This document shows positions 45,731 through 55,290 of a DNA stretch of 64,000 nt, one piece after another; the stretch's first letter is position 1, and each line of letters opens with the position of its first letter. Where the stretch lies: positions 105,178-169,177 of the forward strand of contig NZ_QNRH01000007.1 of NCBI RefSeq assembly GCF_003314995.1, written 5' to 3'. Source of the DNA: Pseudochrobactrum asaccharolyticum. Its GTDB lineage: Bacteria; Pseudomonadota; Alphaproteobacteria; Rhizobiales; Rhizobiaceae. A program made the translations under genes and the position numbers. The notes beneath the pieces were generated by a model, which saw only the letters and a list, made by a program, of their open reading frames with translations, ran no database searches and had not been told where the DNA came from.

Positions 45731-46766
45731 TATGCACTGTCACAACAGCGGAGGCACCGGCGCGTGTCAATTCGGCAGGCGGATCAATCAGTTTAATCCG
45801 TACCGGAAAACGCTGCGCAATGCGCACCCAATTCAAGTTTTTAGGAATAAATGGCAGGTTACGCGGGATATTGATCATATCTTCGGAGCTGACACCCCAG
45901 CCAATACTGTCGACTTTACCTTTCACTACCATATTGTTATTGGCGAGAATACGCACACTGGCACAATCACCAATGCGGATATTATCCAGCTCCGTTTCAG
46001 GGAAGGTCGCAGACGCAAACCATTCGGATGTGTCAATCAGCGTGAAAACAGACTGGCCTGAAATGATGATCTGGCCGCTGGAATTGAGAAGACCGACCAC
46101 CAGACCGTCATGCGGGGCATAGGTTTTGCTATTATCAAGATTGTGCTGAGCAAGGGCAAGTGCTGCCTGCCGCGCGCGCACCAATGCTTCGCTGCTATCC
46201 AGTGTTCCGACAAGCGCATTGGCGGCATCGGCTTGCTGCACGGCTTGGGTCAGACTAATGCGCGCATCATTGCGTAAAGTTCTGGCATCATCCACCTGCT
46301 GCTTGGTGACATAACCTTTCGGGCTGAGCGCTTCCAAGCGTTTCAGAGTGCTTTCGGCTAGATCCAGATTGGTGCGTGCCCGCACAACCTGATTATCGGC
46401 AATCAGTGCATTTTGGGTTTCTGCCTTCAAGGCACGACGTTGCGCTTCCATTGTGGCTTCTGCCATTTGCAGATCAGCGGCAGTTTGCTCAACGATGAGA
46501 TTTAAAGGTTTCGGATCAATCGAAAATAACAGGTCGCCTTTTTTCACACGGTCATTTTCGCGCACATTAATCTCGGTAATACGTCCTGGCACAGTGGAAG
46601 AAACATTGACGAGATTAGCGCCGATCACCGCATCTTCTGAATAAGGATTTTCATGCGCCTGACGCATATAGATCCATGTCATGAAAACGGCGGTTGCCAC
46701 TGCCAGCACAAAGATAATCAGGCCCACGGCATTGATTGGTTTTTTAGCGTAAGTGTTTGTTTCCAT
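45714..46766 (-). CDS. HlyD-family membrane fusion protein (AaeA-like)
   Basis: The 350-residue adaptor has one N-terminal membrane helix (VGLIIFVLAVATAVFMTWIY). Then come the split lipoyl domain (VNVSSTVPGRITEINVREND and NSKTYAPHDGLVVGLLNSSG) and an alpha-hairpin (SPKGYVTKQQVDDARTL). It bridges the FUSC pump and outer channel. ATG 46766, two bases after the DUF1656 stop, is preferred to the upstream TTG. Confidence 0.93.
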   Translation of the reverse strand: METNTYAKKPINAVGLIIFVLAVATAVFMTWIYMRQAHENPYSEDAVIGANLVNVSSTVPGRITEINVRENDRVKKGDLLFSIDPKPLNLIVEQTAADLQMAEATMEAQRRALKAETQNALIADNQVVRARTNLDLAESTLKRLEALSPKGYVTKQQVDDARTLRNDARISLTQAVQQADAANALVGTLDSSEALVRARQAALALAQHNLDNSKTYAPHDGLVVGLLNSSGQIIISGQSVFTLIDTSEWFASATFPETELDNIRIGDCASVRILANNNMVVKGKVDSIGWGVSSEDMINIPRNLPFIPKNLNWVRIAQRFPVRIKLIDPPAELTRAGASAVVTVHNGNPC

Positions 46767-46768
46767 CT

Positions 46769-46978
46769 TCAACGACCATAAATCAGAAGGGCAAGCGCAA
46801 AAGCAATCGCCACAACCATGGCGGTGTAAGTCATCAGACGAAATGTGAGCAGATCATCAAGACCGGTGCGGATAAAAATCAAGCGTAAAATCAGCACGAA
46901 CACAATCGCTCCGGCCAGACACACCATCCAGGAGGGAAAAAATGCACCTACCATATAGAATGTCGGGCCTTGCACCAT
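46769..46978 (-). CDS. DUF1656 small membrane protein (AaeX-like)
   Basis: The 69-residue product has two membrane helices (MVCLAGAIVFVLILRLIFI and MTYTAMVVAIAFALALLIYG) joined by RTGLDDLLTFR. AaeX proteins are the usual first gene of FUSC/HlyD efflux operons; their role is unknown. ATG 46978 is taken as start; an in-frame TTG at 46996 is possible. Confidence 0.88.
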   Translation of the reverse strand: MVQGPTFYMVGAFFPSWMVCLAGAIVFVLILRLIFIRTGLDDLLTFRLMTYTAMVVAIAFALALLIYGR

Positions 46979-47445
46979 TATGCTCGCTTTCAGCAATCAT
47001 TTAGATTTATCGTGCAGGAATAATCTTTGCATCGATAATCCCTGTATGTAATATTTTTGAAAATTATTCATACATTAAGGTATTTTAATTGAAAGCCCGC
47101 AAGCATTAGATATTGCAATTATTCTTATTTAAATTTGATCGCCATTTAGTTAATATTCTCGACAGATCTTCTGCACTAATTATTATTCAGTTTGATGGCA
47201 ATTTTTTAGATTATAAATATTGCAAATGCTATATACAAAAAATGTAGCTTTCTCATATCCAGAATAGCTCGCGTATTTTGACTGATATAATGCTGTTAGC
47301 AACATATGATAACTATTCCGAGCCTGCTCAGGGAAATGATTATTGGAACAATTTTTTCTTGTTGTTGATCAGAAATCAGATGCGCGCTGCGCTAGGTAAT
47401 TTCGAGTGATTGAATAAGCCTTTGAAATAGAAACGATATCGATTG
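46979..47445. other. AT-rich intergenic region, no gene seen
   Basis: This 467-base stretch separates the efflux operon from the divergent YqaA-like gene and must hold both promoters. I see no open frame with coding character, no strong dyad and no terminator. Confidence 0.5.
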
Positions 47446-47883
47446 ATGATTGACATAACTGCGTATGCGGGACTTTTTTTCAGTGCTTTGATAGCAGCAA
47501 CGCTTTTACCAATGCAATCTGAGGCAGTTCTCGTCGGGCTTATTTTAGCCAGCAAACAATCTCCAGTATTATTGATTGTTGTAGCAAGTCTCGGTAATAT
47601 ACTTGGTGCGGTTATCAACTGGCTGATGGGTAGAGGAATAGAGCGGTTTAAAGATCGTACTTGGTTTCCAGCAAAAGGAGCGGTTCTGGAACGGGCTCAA
47701 AATTGGTATTCACGCTATGGAAAATGGTCGCTATTATTAAGCTGGCTGCCGATTATCGGCGACCCGCTTACGGTTATTGCAGGTGTCATGCGTGAACCAT
47801 TACGGACATTTATTGTACTCGTTGCGATCGGTAAAATTACACGTTACATCTTTATTGCTGCTGTAACGCTTAAAGCTATGTAA
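47446..47883 (+). CDS. YqaA-like small DedA-superfamily membrane protein
   Basis: The 145-residue protein matches YqaA-type members of the DedA/SNARE-associated superfamily: ALIAATLLPMQSEAVLVGLI in helix 1, GNILGAVINWLMGRG in helix 2, then WYSRYGKWSLLLSWLPIIGD and GDPLTVIAGVMREP. Superfamily members act in lipid carrier flipping or membrane homeostasis. ATG 47446 is preferred over TTG 47443. Confidence 0.88.
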   Translation: MIDITAYAGLFFSALIAATLLPMQSEAVLVGLILASKQSPVLLIVVASLGNILGAVINWLMGRGIERFKDRTWFPAKGAVLERAQNWYSRYGKWSLLLSWLPIIGDPLTVIAGVMREPLRTFIVLVAIGKITRYIFIAAVTLKAM

Positions 47884-48421
47884 AACGCCGATAACTAATT
47901 GATTTTAATCTCAAGTTGATAATTGCGCTGCTCTTCCCATCATATAATGTACCTACTCTATCAGTATGAGTGCGGCTATAGAACTTGCCGCGCCTTATTT
48001 ACCTAATTTGGTCGGCATTGAGAATGTTGCTAACAAGTCCGAAGCGCAGAAGATGCGTACGGAATCATTGCGGGTGCACGGGGGTGACTGCGAATAGTGA
48101 TATGCTGGATGCAAAAATGGTGACGCAGTTGTCGATCATATTTGATAAACTAGAAGTTTGCCTTGGCCTTTGAGCAATTTAATGAAAGCGCAATGCTAAA
48201 TCATGGGGCGGTCTTTCGTTATGTGATACTCGCTATTGAAGCTGCACTTGAACCAGGTATGATTTGACCACCAGTTATGAGGACATTCTGACTGTCTTAT
48301 CAGGATGAGACTATCGGTGGCATTTCGCTGAATGCGGTCGTAATGATGCCCGGATCAGATATCAAATTGAATAAGATGGCAACAAATATGCATTGTATGA
48401 GTGAAGATGCATAGCAAGGAA
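47884..48421. other. Gene-poor stretch, probable decayed DNA
   Basis: No complete gene is visible in these 538 bases. Short plus-strand frames (for example VGIENVANKSEAQKMRTESL near 48012) look coding-like but stop early, which suggests an old pseudogene I cannot identify. Confidence 0.35.
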
Positions 48422-48733
48422 TTATCTGGAAGCATTGATGAACTCCGGACCTGAAGCGAATTTGTCTTTCGCGACAGCCATTATGAAATCTCTTCTGGAG
48501 TTTAATCTCGCATCATTCGTTGAAAAGTCTGCACACATTTCAACGATACGCTGGGTGACTGCTTTTATAAGGACTATTTCTCTCATTTGCTCTGCTGTCA
48601 CATGTTGATTGATATTCAATTCTGCAGTGAATGCAGGAAATGAAGAAAGAGAGAAAAAGTACGCAAAAAATGGAACCTTACGCAATTGAGGCCTTGATTG
48701 TGGGCACTGTTTTTCTTGTGCGGGATATCTCAT
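48422..48733 (-). CDS. Possible small secreted protein, unrecognised
   Basis: The frame encodes 103 residues. A hydrophobic stretch (FFAYFFSLSSFPAFTAEL, about 22-39) could be a signal peptide lacking its proper N-terminus. A helical part follows (TAEQMREIVLIKAVTQRIVE). The layout faintly recalls small DUF5333-type exported proteins, but this is not firm. No good ribosome site was seen, so it may be a truncated gene. Confidence 0.35.
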   Translation of the reverse strand: MRYPAQEKQCPQSRPQLRKVPFFAYFFSLSSFPAFTAELNINQHVTAEQMREIVLIKAVTQRIVEMCADFSTNDARLNSRRDFIMAVAKDKFASGPEFINASR

Positions 48734-48822
48734 GCATCTGTTTGTGTGCTGACTTAATATTAGGTATCTGATGGTGGACTAACGCTACAATTCATACAAC
48801 GCTTCCTTGTAGCCGTAATTAC

Positions 48823-49866
48823 TTATTTATACTTATACAATCTGTTTTCTAAAGCGCGGCTGTAGCGCGAAATAGAAAAGCAAATTGAACCGTAAGCTAT
48901 TGATATAAAAAGATAAGCCTCTAGTGAATAAGCTCGCCATGATGGGTCAATCAGAGCTTGTTTTGCAGCAAGCAGTAAGTCTGTCAGGCCTATAATTCCG
49001 ACTAGTGATGTATTTTTAAAAATATTCAAAAAAAGATTAGTGATAGCAGGCAGGGTATGGCGCAATGCTTGCGGCAGGATGATAAGCATTTGGGTTTGAA
49101 TTGTACTGAGACCCAGTGCCAGTGCCGCTTCTTTCTGACATGGAGGAATGGCTTGTAAACCTCCGCGTATGGTTTCGGCGAGGTAGGCTGCACTAAATAA
49201 AGTGATTGCTGCAAGTGCTCGTATCAAAACATCTATTTGGAGGCGTGGCGATAGAAATAGCGGCAGCATAAAAGATGCCAGAAAAAGCAGGCTGACTAAA
49301 GGAATGCCACGGATACATTCAATATATGAGCGACTGATGGCACGTATAACCGGCAATCTTGATTGACGGCCAAATGCGAGGGCGATGGAAAGGGGGAAAG
49401 CAAGCGCTAAACTCCCCAAAGCTAGAAAGATTGTTAAAGGTAAACCACCCCACAGATCAGTACGTATATAGCTGAGACCTAAAATTCCGCCTCGCATCAA
49501 TATTATGACTGCAATAATACCTATTGCCCATAATGGAGCCAGTAACCGCCAACTGTAGCGAAGCGAGCATGTCAGCAATAATATAATGATAGTGAAACCA
49601 ACGGCTAGCAAAGGGCGCCACTGCTCGTCGAACGGGTATCTGCCGAACAGAATAAATCGATATTTTTCATGAATAAATGCCCAGCAGGCAGCTTGTACAT
49701 CACGGCATGCTGTCACATCGCCCGAAAACCAGACGGCATCAATGATCAGCCATTGTAAAAGAGCCGGTGCAAGCCAGACAACACCTCCGAATACGATAAA
49801 AGTGAGTATTGTATTCGGAATTGTACCGAAAAAGCGATTGAGTATCGTGCTGTTCACAGTGCTCAA
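48823..49866 (-). CDS. Amino acid ABC permease (AapM-like)
   Basis: The 347-residue permease has the long N-terminal extension of AapM/BztC proteins. The conserved EAA region follows (FSAAYLAETIRGGLQAIPPC, then QKEAALALGLSTIQTQMLIIL). It would form the channel with the AapQ-like protein, whose gene it overlaps by four bases. No ATPase gene follows. The segment is AT-rich compared with the left half of the window. Confidence 0.93.
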   Translation of the reverse strand: MSTVNSTILNRFFGTIPNTILTFIVFGGVVWLAPALLQWLIIDAVWFSGDVTACRDVQAACWAFIHEKYRFILFGRYPFDEQWRPLLAVGFTIIILLLTCSLRYSWRLLAPLWAIGIIAVIILMRGGILGLSYIRTDLWGGLPLTIFLALGSLALAFPLSIALAFGRQSRLPVIRAISRSYIECIRGIPLVSLLFLASFMLPLFLSPRLQIDVLIRALAAITLFSAAYLAETIRGGLQAIPPCQKEAALALGLSTIQTQMLIILPQALRHTLPAITNLFLNIFKNTSLVGIIGLTDLLLAAKQALIDPSWRAYSLEAYLFISIAYGSICFSISRYSRALENRLYKYK

Positions 49867-51017
49867 CGCCCCATGTTTTGCAATATTTTCTTATTGCGGT
49901 GATTTAAAAACGTTGTGATGAGCAGGCTAAGGGCAAAATAAATCCCCATAGTCAGCGCGATAATTTCAACTGCCTGTCCGGTTTGATTGATAATCGTATT
50001 TGCAATGGACATAAGGTCAGGGTAACCAATAGCCATCGCTAAGGATGTATTCTTCACAATATTTAAGTATTGGTTGGATAATGGCGGTCTGATTAAAATC
50101 ATTGCTTGAGGAATTACGATTTTAAGGATCACTATATTGTAGGAGAGCCCCAGTGCAGAGCCTGCTTCTCGTTGCCCTGCAGGTACGGAAAGTACACCGG
50201 CACGGAAGATCTCTGCAATAAAAGCTGCATTATAAATTGTTAGACCGAGTAGCATTGCAAGAAATTCGGGAAGCAGTACGCCTCCACCCTTAAACCCAAA
50301 GTTGGTAAGTTTTGGTGGATTGAAGGAGGAGCTGTAAATTGTCCAAGAAATAAATGTAAAAGACGCTGTCAGTAATAATACGGATTGAATACTGATAGGT
50401 CTTTTATTTTCATGTCTTTTCTGAGTGAAACGGTAGATATATATTGCGATAATGCCAATCAGAATGCTGATAAAACCGGTGCTATGCATATTCTGAATGA
50501 CAGGAAAATGCAGGCCGGTACTGTCTAAATACACATGAGGCAAAAGTTTGTGGGCTTGTTGGTAGGACGGCATCATTTGAGTGAAAACTGCATACCAGAC
50601 ATAGAGCTGTACCAATAAGGGGATATTGCGTACCCACTCAATATACGTACGCGCAAAGATACAGACTGACGGATTCCGCGATAATGCAGCAATACCTATC
50701 AATGCTCCAAATAACGTAGCAAGAACTATTGCTATAATTGCGACAATTATTGTGTTGAACAGACCTGATAACAGGGCTGCTGCATAACTGTCCTTTGGTG
50801 AAAAAGGGATTAATGTTTGGCTGATTTCAAATCCGGCGGAATGCCAGAGAAAGCCAAACCCAGAGCGGATAGAACGCTCTTCAAGATTGTCTGCAAGGTT
50901 AATAGCTAGCAGAACTAAACACGCTGCAATAATGCAAATCACGACCAACTGCATTACCAAGTCACTATACGCAGATGTATTTCTTTTCATGCTAAATGCA
51001 GATTGTAATGTTTGCAT
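49863..51017 (-). CDS. Amino acid ABC permease (AapQ-like)
   Basis: The 384-residue permease fits AapQ/BztB: an N-terminal helix, the FSPKDSYAAALLSGLFNTII segment, and the EAA loop AEIFRAGVLSVPAGQREAGS. The binding protein gene lies 9 bases upstream. Together with AapM-like it should import polar amino acids. Confidence 0.93.
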   Translation of the reverse strand: MQTLQSAFSMKRNTSAYSDLVMQLVVICIIAACLVLLAINLADNLEERSIRSGFGFLWHSAGFEISQTLIPFSPKDSYAAALLSGLFNTIIVAIIAIVLATLFGALIGIAALSRNPSVCIFARTYIEWVRNIPLLVQLYVWYAVFTQMMPSYQQAHKLLPHVYLDSTGLHFPVIQNMHSTGFISILIGIIAIYIYRFTQKRHENKRPISIQSVLLLTASFTFISWTIYSSSFNPPKLTNFGFKGGGVLLPEFLAMLLGLTIYNAAFIAEIFRAGVLSVPAGQREAGSALGLSYNIVILKIVIPQAMILIRPPLSNQYLNIVKNTSLAMAIGYPDLMSIANTIINQTGQAVEIIALTMGIYFALSLLITTFLNHRNKKILQNMGR

Positions 51018-51026
51018 CAGGCTGAT

Positions 51027-52055
51027 TTAGCGGATCGGGAGTGCATACATTAAGCCGCCATTTGCAGCCAGTGCATTTTGACCACGCTCAAGCATGAGTG
51101 GTGTATTAACGCCAACATTTCTTTCGTAAATTTCACCATAATTTCCAACGCGTTTAATGATGTTGTATGCCCATGAATTGTCTAAGCCGAGTTTGCTTCC
51201 TATGTCGCCGGATGTTCCCAAAAACCGTTGAACCGTCGGAGACTTAGATTTCAGCAGTTCATCAATATTTTCTGATGTAATATTCATCTCTTCTGCAGCA
51301 ACGAGAGCTGTCAGTGTCCATTTGTTTATGGTGAACCAGTCAAGATCAGTACGAGATACTACCGGCCCCAAAGGTTCCTTAGAAACCTTGAAATCGAGCA
51401 CTTCCCAGTCGGCCGGATTACTGGTGTCCGATGCACGAACAGATGAGAGGTAGCTGATATCTGCGGTCAGGATTTGACAGCGGCCATTTAAAAAAGCCGT
51501 TTTGGCTTCCTGAGCAGATTCATAAACAACAGCCTTAAAATCGATGTTTTTAGAACGCATAAAATCGGCAAGATTGAGTTCGCTTGTGGTGCCGCCTGCA
51601 GTGCAAATTGTTGCCCCGTTTAAATCTTCCGGTTTGGCCAGATTGAGATTAGTATTGGCAAGAAATCCCTGCCCGTCATAAAAATATACGCCTGCAAATA
51701 ATAATCCTAAGGATGCATCGCGTGTTAGTGTCCAGCTGACACCAGACGACAGCAGGTCAACTTCGCCGGATTGCAACGCGGTAAAACGTTGAGTGGCTTG
51801 GAGCGGAATGAAGCGTTCCCGGGCATTTTGACCTAACACTGCGGATGAAACGGCGCGGCAAAAATCTGCAGTAAGACCAATCCATTTTCCGCTGCTGTCA
51901 GGCATAGAAAAACCGGCAACACCTGTGCCGACGCCGCAATTTACTTCTCCGTTTGTTCTAATTTTATCTAAGACGGTACCAGCGAAAACGGGCGGTGTGC
52001 TTAGAAGTATACTAGCGAGACCGAGGCTTGCTAGTAATGTTTTTAGCTTTTTCAT
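51027..52055 (-). CDS. Amino acid ABC binding protein (AapJ-like)
   Basis: The 342-residue periplasmic protein has a signal peptide (MKKLKTLLASLGLASILL, cut after VFA). It shows the AapJ pattern: VLDKIRTNGEVNCGVGTGVA, WIGLTADFCRAVSSAVLG, ATQRFTALQSGEVDLLSSG and the GEIYERNVG end. It starts at ATG 52055, where the leader begins; the longer frame adds 18 unrelated residues. It is the first gene of the transport unit and is divergent from a GntR regulator. Confidence 0.94.
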   Translation of the reverse strand: MKKLKTLLASLGLASILLSTPPVFAGTVLDKIRTNGEVNCGVGTGVAGFSMPDSSGKWIGLTADFCRAVSSAVLGQNARERFIPLQATQRFTALQSGEVDLLSSGVSWTLTRDASLGLLFAGVYFYDGQGFLANTNLNLAKPEDLNGATICTAGGTTSELNLADFMRSKNIDFKAVVYESAQEAKTAFLNGRCQILTADISYLSSVRASDTSNPADWEVLDFKVSKEPLGPVVSRTDLDWFTINKWTLTALVAAEEMNITSENIDELLKSKSPTVQRFLGTSGDIGSKLGLDNSWAYNIIKRVGNYGEIYERNVGVNTPLMLERGQNALAANGGLMYALPIR

Positions 52056-52188
52056 AATAGCTCCGGCAATTTTATATTCATTACTAAAATGAAGGGAATA
52101 ATACAACAACCCAGATGATTAATTAAATTATGCATTTAATTTTTCCCATTATTGTGCGAGGTAAATTATATAAGTGGGGCAAATTACA

Positions 52189-52890
52189 GTGAATAAAGCA
52201 GAAGAAATTTATCAAATTTTGCGGCAAGATATTGTGGAGGTGCGGCTGTTGCCGAATACCCCACTCAGATTATCTGCGATTTGTGAAAGGTATCAAGTTG
52301 GTTCGACGCCACTGCGTGAGGCTTTGACCCGTCTTGAAATGGAGCATCTGGTGGGATCTGCAGCAAATAAAGGTTTTTTTGTTGCGCCTGTTTCTGTTGA
52401 TGAATTGGCTGATCTGACCAAAACGAAAGGATTTTTTGAGATACAGCTCCTGCGTGAATCTATGAGTTTTGGTAATCGGGAGTGGGAAGCTAATATAGTT
52501 GCTGCTCATTATAGCTTGGCAAATGAAGTATCGCCTCTTGATCCGGAAACAAATGAAGAGAATTTTAAAAGCTGGGCACGTCTGCACACTGCTTTTCACG
52601 TTTCTCTGATTTCAGCAAACCGAGCCCCATGGTTAGAACGGTTTTATAATGAGGTGGCAGATCATATGCGTCGTCATGGGCGAGCATTGCGGCAGATGAG
52701 TAATGCGCACACTGAATCCGCGCAAGCTGCGTTGCAAGCGTCACCGGCCATGCAAAAGGCATCTTCACTTGAACCGCACACTGAATTGATGGATGCCGTG
52801 ATTAAGCGCCAGGCTGATAAAGTTGAAATGTTAATCGTCGAGCACAATAAACTCACTATGCTCGCTTATGAGGAACTTGGTGTTATTTAA
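52189..52890 (+). CDS. GntR-family regulator (FadR/FCD subgroup)
   Basis: The 233-residue protein has a winged helix (RLSAICERYQVGSTPLREAL, about 25-44) and an all-helical FCD ligand domain with metal-site histidines (HTAFHVSLI, HTELMDAV). It faces the AapJ-like gene and probably controls the importer. The start is uncertain: GTG 52189 opens a usual GntR N-terminus, and GTG 52174 is in frame upstream. Confidence 0.88.
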   Translation: MNKAEEIYQILRQDIVEVRLLPNTPLRLSAICERYQVGSTPLREALTRLEMEHLVGSAANKGFFVAPVSVDELADLTKTKGFFEIQLLRESMSFGNREWEANIVAAHYSLANEVSPLDPETNEENFKSWARLHTAFHVSLISANRAPWLERFYNEVADHMRRHGRALRQMSNAHTESAQAALQASPAMQKASSLEPHTELMDAVIKRQADKVEMLIVEHNKLTMLAYEELGVI

Positions 52891-53139
52891 TACCGCTGGG
52901 TAGCTAAAGACTATAGGTTGTCACTCTGCTTTGGCGAGCGAATTGGTGTTTGTTATGTTCCGTGCACTCAGGGTTTCAGATGACCCGAGAGTATGGGTGC
53001 TGAATTTTTTCATCAATCAGGGCAAAGGGGTTGGTGGTTGGACGCTAATAACCTGTTGGAGAAAGTCACACGCGATTGCATTGAGTAACCCTTAGGTTTG
53101 TAAATACCTTGTGCCCTAAAAAGAGGTAAGGAGCTTATA
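52891..53139. other. Intergenic stretch without a recognisable gene
   Basis: Only short frames occur and none has a ribosome site or family resemblance. It leads into an IS3 OrfA remnant. Confidence 0.4.
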
Positions 53140-53352
53140 ATTGGTAAGGGTGATTTCACTGACGATTTCAAACTTGATGCGATTAAACAGAACACTGAAC
53201 GCGGCTATTCAAAACGCGTTGATCATGATGCTGAGATGAAACAGCTAAGAGATGCCGTGAAAGAAGTGCGCGACAAATTCAGAGAAGGTATATGGGAGAC
53301 CAATAAACAGCTCGACCAAGTACTTGCCGCTTTGGTGCAAAATAAAAAGTAA
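53140..53352 (+). pseudogene. IS3-family OrfA start fused to unrelated short tail
   Basis: The frame begins GKGDFTDDFKLDAIKQNTER and GYS, the usual start of IS3-family OrfA (TDEFKxEAIKQITERGYS). At about 53216 it switches to DAEMKQLRDAVKEVRDKFRE and a coiled-coil-like tail that is not transposase. This looks like a deletion junction. A further short frame (to 53536) is not recognised. Confidence 0.55.
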
Positions 53353-53584
53353 AAGCCGCCTAGAGAGCAGACGGTCGCGATTACCTCAATTCCGTGATTT
53401 AGAATTTGTATGCAATTCCGAAGCCGCATTAGCCGCAGAGATACTCGATAAAGGCTACGCTGAATGTGTTGATCTCGTTTTAGTGGGAAGTTTTATTGCC
53501 AGGCAGTCTAGCTGGGTGTGGCAACAATCCGTGTAAGCTATTGTTATTTTATGACTGAAATATCCGCCACACCGTTTCGAGGAA

Positions 53585-53809
53585 TTGCCAAAGGAAACGC
53601 AAGAGTTTCTTTCTCTGCTCTGTGGCGATGATATCGAAACGCTGAAAGATGGTCTTCGTTGGGTCTTTGCAACGCGTACAGTTAGTGGGTTTGTGAAGTG
53701 GATGATTGTTGCATTTTGGGGAATTATTGTTGGGGCTTTGGTGCTTTATGAAAATATAATCAAAATAGTTTCGTGGGTTGGACAAGGAAAGCAGCTACTT
53801 AAATTGTGA
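53585..53809 (+). CDS. Small holin-like membrane protein, probably prophage-derived
   Basis: The 74-residue product has a short acidic head (LLCGDDIETLKDGLRWVFAT), one membrane helix (WMIVAFWGIIVGALVLY) and a basic tail. This layout is common in small proteins near phage lysis genes. A diverged second copy lies at 55892. The only start is TTG 53585, so the N-terminus may be truncated. Confidence 0.5.
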   Translation: MPKETQEFLSLLCGDDIETLKDGLRWVFATRTVSGFVKWMIVAFWGIIVGALVLYENIIKIVSWVGQGKQLLKL

Positions 53810-53817
53810 ATGAATAT

Positions 53818-53844
53818 AAAAAAGCCCCCATTGAGTGAGGGCTT
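53818..53844 (-). terminator. Terminator of csbD-like gene
   Basis: On the minus strand AAGCCC and GGGCTT close a stem-loop that is followed by six T residues, just after the CsbD stop codon. Confidence 0.8.
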
Positions 53845-53849
53845 GAAAC

Positions 53850-54053
53850 TTACCAGGACTGGCGGGTGTACCAGTCGTCAATGTCTTTTTTGACACGATC
53901 TTTTTCGATGCCGTAGCGTTTCTGAATTTTACCTTCAAGCTGTTCTCTGCGGCCATTTACTTCATCCAGATCATCATCGGTGAGTTTACCCCACTGCTCT
54001 TTAATTTTGCCTTTGATCTGCTTCCAATTACCCTCAACTCTGTTCCAATCCAT
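53850..54053 (-). CDS. CsbD-family stress protein
   Basis: The 67-residue protein matches the CsbD family: MDWNRVEGNWKQIKGKIKEQ followed by WGKLTDDDLDEVNGRREQLE and a GI-type end. Members are induced by general stress and their biochemical role is unclear. A strong GAAGGAG precedes the ATG, and a terminator follows, so it is a single-gene unit. Confidence 0.93.
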   Translation of the reverse strand: MDWNRVEGNWKQIKGKIKEQWGKLTDDDLDEVNGRREQLEGKIQKRYGIEKDRVKKDIDDWYTRQSW

Positions 54054-54172
54054 GAGGATTCTCCTTCGTTTAATGGTGTGTTGCTACATGGTTGTAACGG
54101 TGCAAATCGGCAATGGTTCAAAAAACCTGATAAAATTTACAAGTTTAGCAATGTCTGCCAATGCTCCCCCTC

Positions 54173-54838
54173 TTATATATCGGCTACATCGCGCAGCCGT
54201 AGGCCGGAGAAGTTGGCCGCACTCAATGCATCAAACATCGCACGGTCGCAGACGGGAGGGGCTCCCATGCGCTCCTGGTGAAAGATATGGGCTTCTCCCA
54301 CAACATCCTGTTTGAACACCAAGCTGGCTCCGCCGACGAGGCTATAAAGTTTCTCGTCCTGGCCGGTCTGATAATTGTGGTCGAGTGTTATCTTCACGCG
54401 TGAGGCGGTTTCATCCAGGGCATCGATTCTGCGCAGCACATTGCCTAGGTAGTACTGAGGGCCGGGGCTCCCGTCAGCAAGACTGAAGTCGCATGCCACA
54501 AATGCAAACGCCTCGGCGTCCATCTGTTCAAACACTTGCTTCAAAGGCTCCGATAGAATCCATATGCCAGCAAGTTCTTCCAGATCGCGTGGCATTCCGC
54601 CCTTATCCGGTACGTGAAGCAGATGGGGACGCTCCGGATACTGATCTGGTATTCCGTTAGGACTTGAGACGACATTCATCCCCGGATGGATCAGTTTCTC
54701 TTCGTTGGCGATTTCTATGCCAGAAACCCTGCCGCTGCCCAGGTAGCTGGCATCGACTAGGAAAAATTTGCCCTTATGAGGTGCGGCTTGGACTGAAGTT
54801 TCAATGGCGGTCTGTTCGGTCACAGTGGCTTCCATCAT
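54173..54838 (-). CDS. Imm11-family (DUF1629) immunity protein
   Basis: The 221-residue product matches the Imm11/DUF1629 family: PDQYPERPHLLHVPDKGGMP, ISEPLKQVFEQMDAEAFAFV, DGSPGPQYYLGNVLRRIDAL and the C-terminal GASLVFKQDVVGEAHIF. These proteins neutralise polymorphic toxins. No toxin gene is visible next to it, so it is an orphan. The open frame continues up to 55165, but that part has no family match; ATG 54838 is chosen although no clear ribosome site precedes it. Confidence 0.85.
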   Translation of the reverse strand: MMEATVTEQTAIETSVQAAPHKGKFFLVDASYLGSGRVSGIEIANEEKLIHPGMNVVSSPNGIPDQYPERPHLLHVPDKGGMPRDLEELAGIWILSEPLKQVFEQMDAEAFAFVACDFSLADGSPGPQYYLGNVLRRIDALDETASRVKITLDHNYQTGQDEKLYSLVGGASLVFKQDVVGEAHIFHQERMGAPPVCDRAMFDALSAANFSGLRLRDVADI

Positions 54839-55290
54839 AGTTGCAGGGGCAGAGCGGGAAAACAATTGAGCTGAAGCTAGCCGGACTTTGGTGCTGCCAC
54901 AAGTTAGGATAGAGTAAAGGACGTTTAAAAACCGGTCACAAGGTACTGTCCTTAAAAGGGGGCTGCCTGTGATGTTTGAAATACGAATGATTTTAATGGG
55001 CAGAAAAACTAATTCTCGAGTCCGAGAAGGTAGACATATCGGGGAATTCATATTTAAAATATGAAGAATACGCATTTTACGGTGTGATCGGCTTATAAAC
55101 ATCCTTACAGCCTGCCGTATTGTGCCCATCCTCTTTATGTTCATAACGGAACCATTCAGTTCCATATCGCCCTTGAAGCCAAAGGCTCTCTATTTTTCCA
55201 TCCTGCATGCCATGCATTAATGGATTTACTATGCCTCTTGTAATGTAATCGTTTAAAAAAAGGGTGGGACTTTTCTAATCGTCGGGGAAC
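54839..55290. other. Region upstream of Imm11 gene, no gene assigned
   Basis: The minus-strand frame is open through most of this stretch but shows mixed, low-complexity composition and no family resemblance. It may be the decayed end of a toxin or simply chance open sequence. Confidence 0.3.

Noticed and set aside
54839..55165. 109-codon extension of the Imm11 protein
   Set aside because: The family begins shortly after 54838 and the extension has no matching domain or leader.
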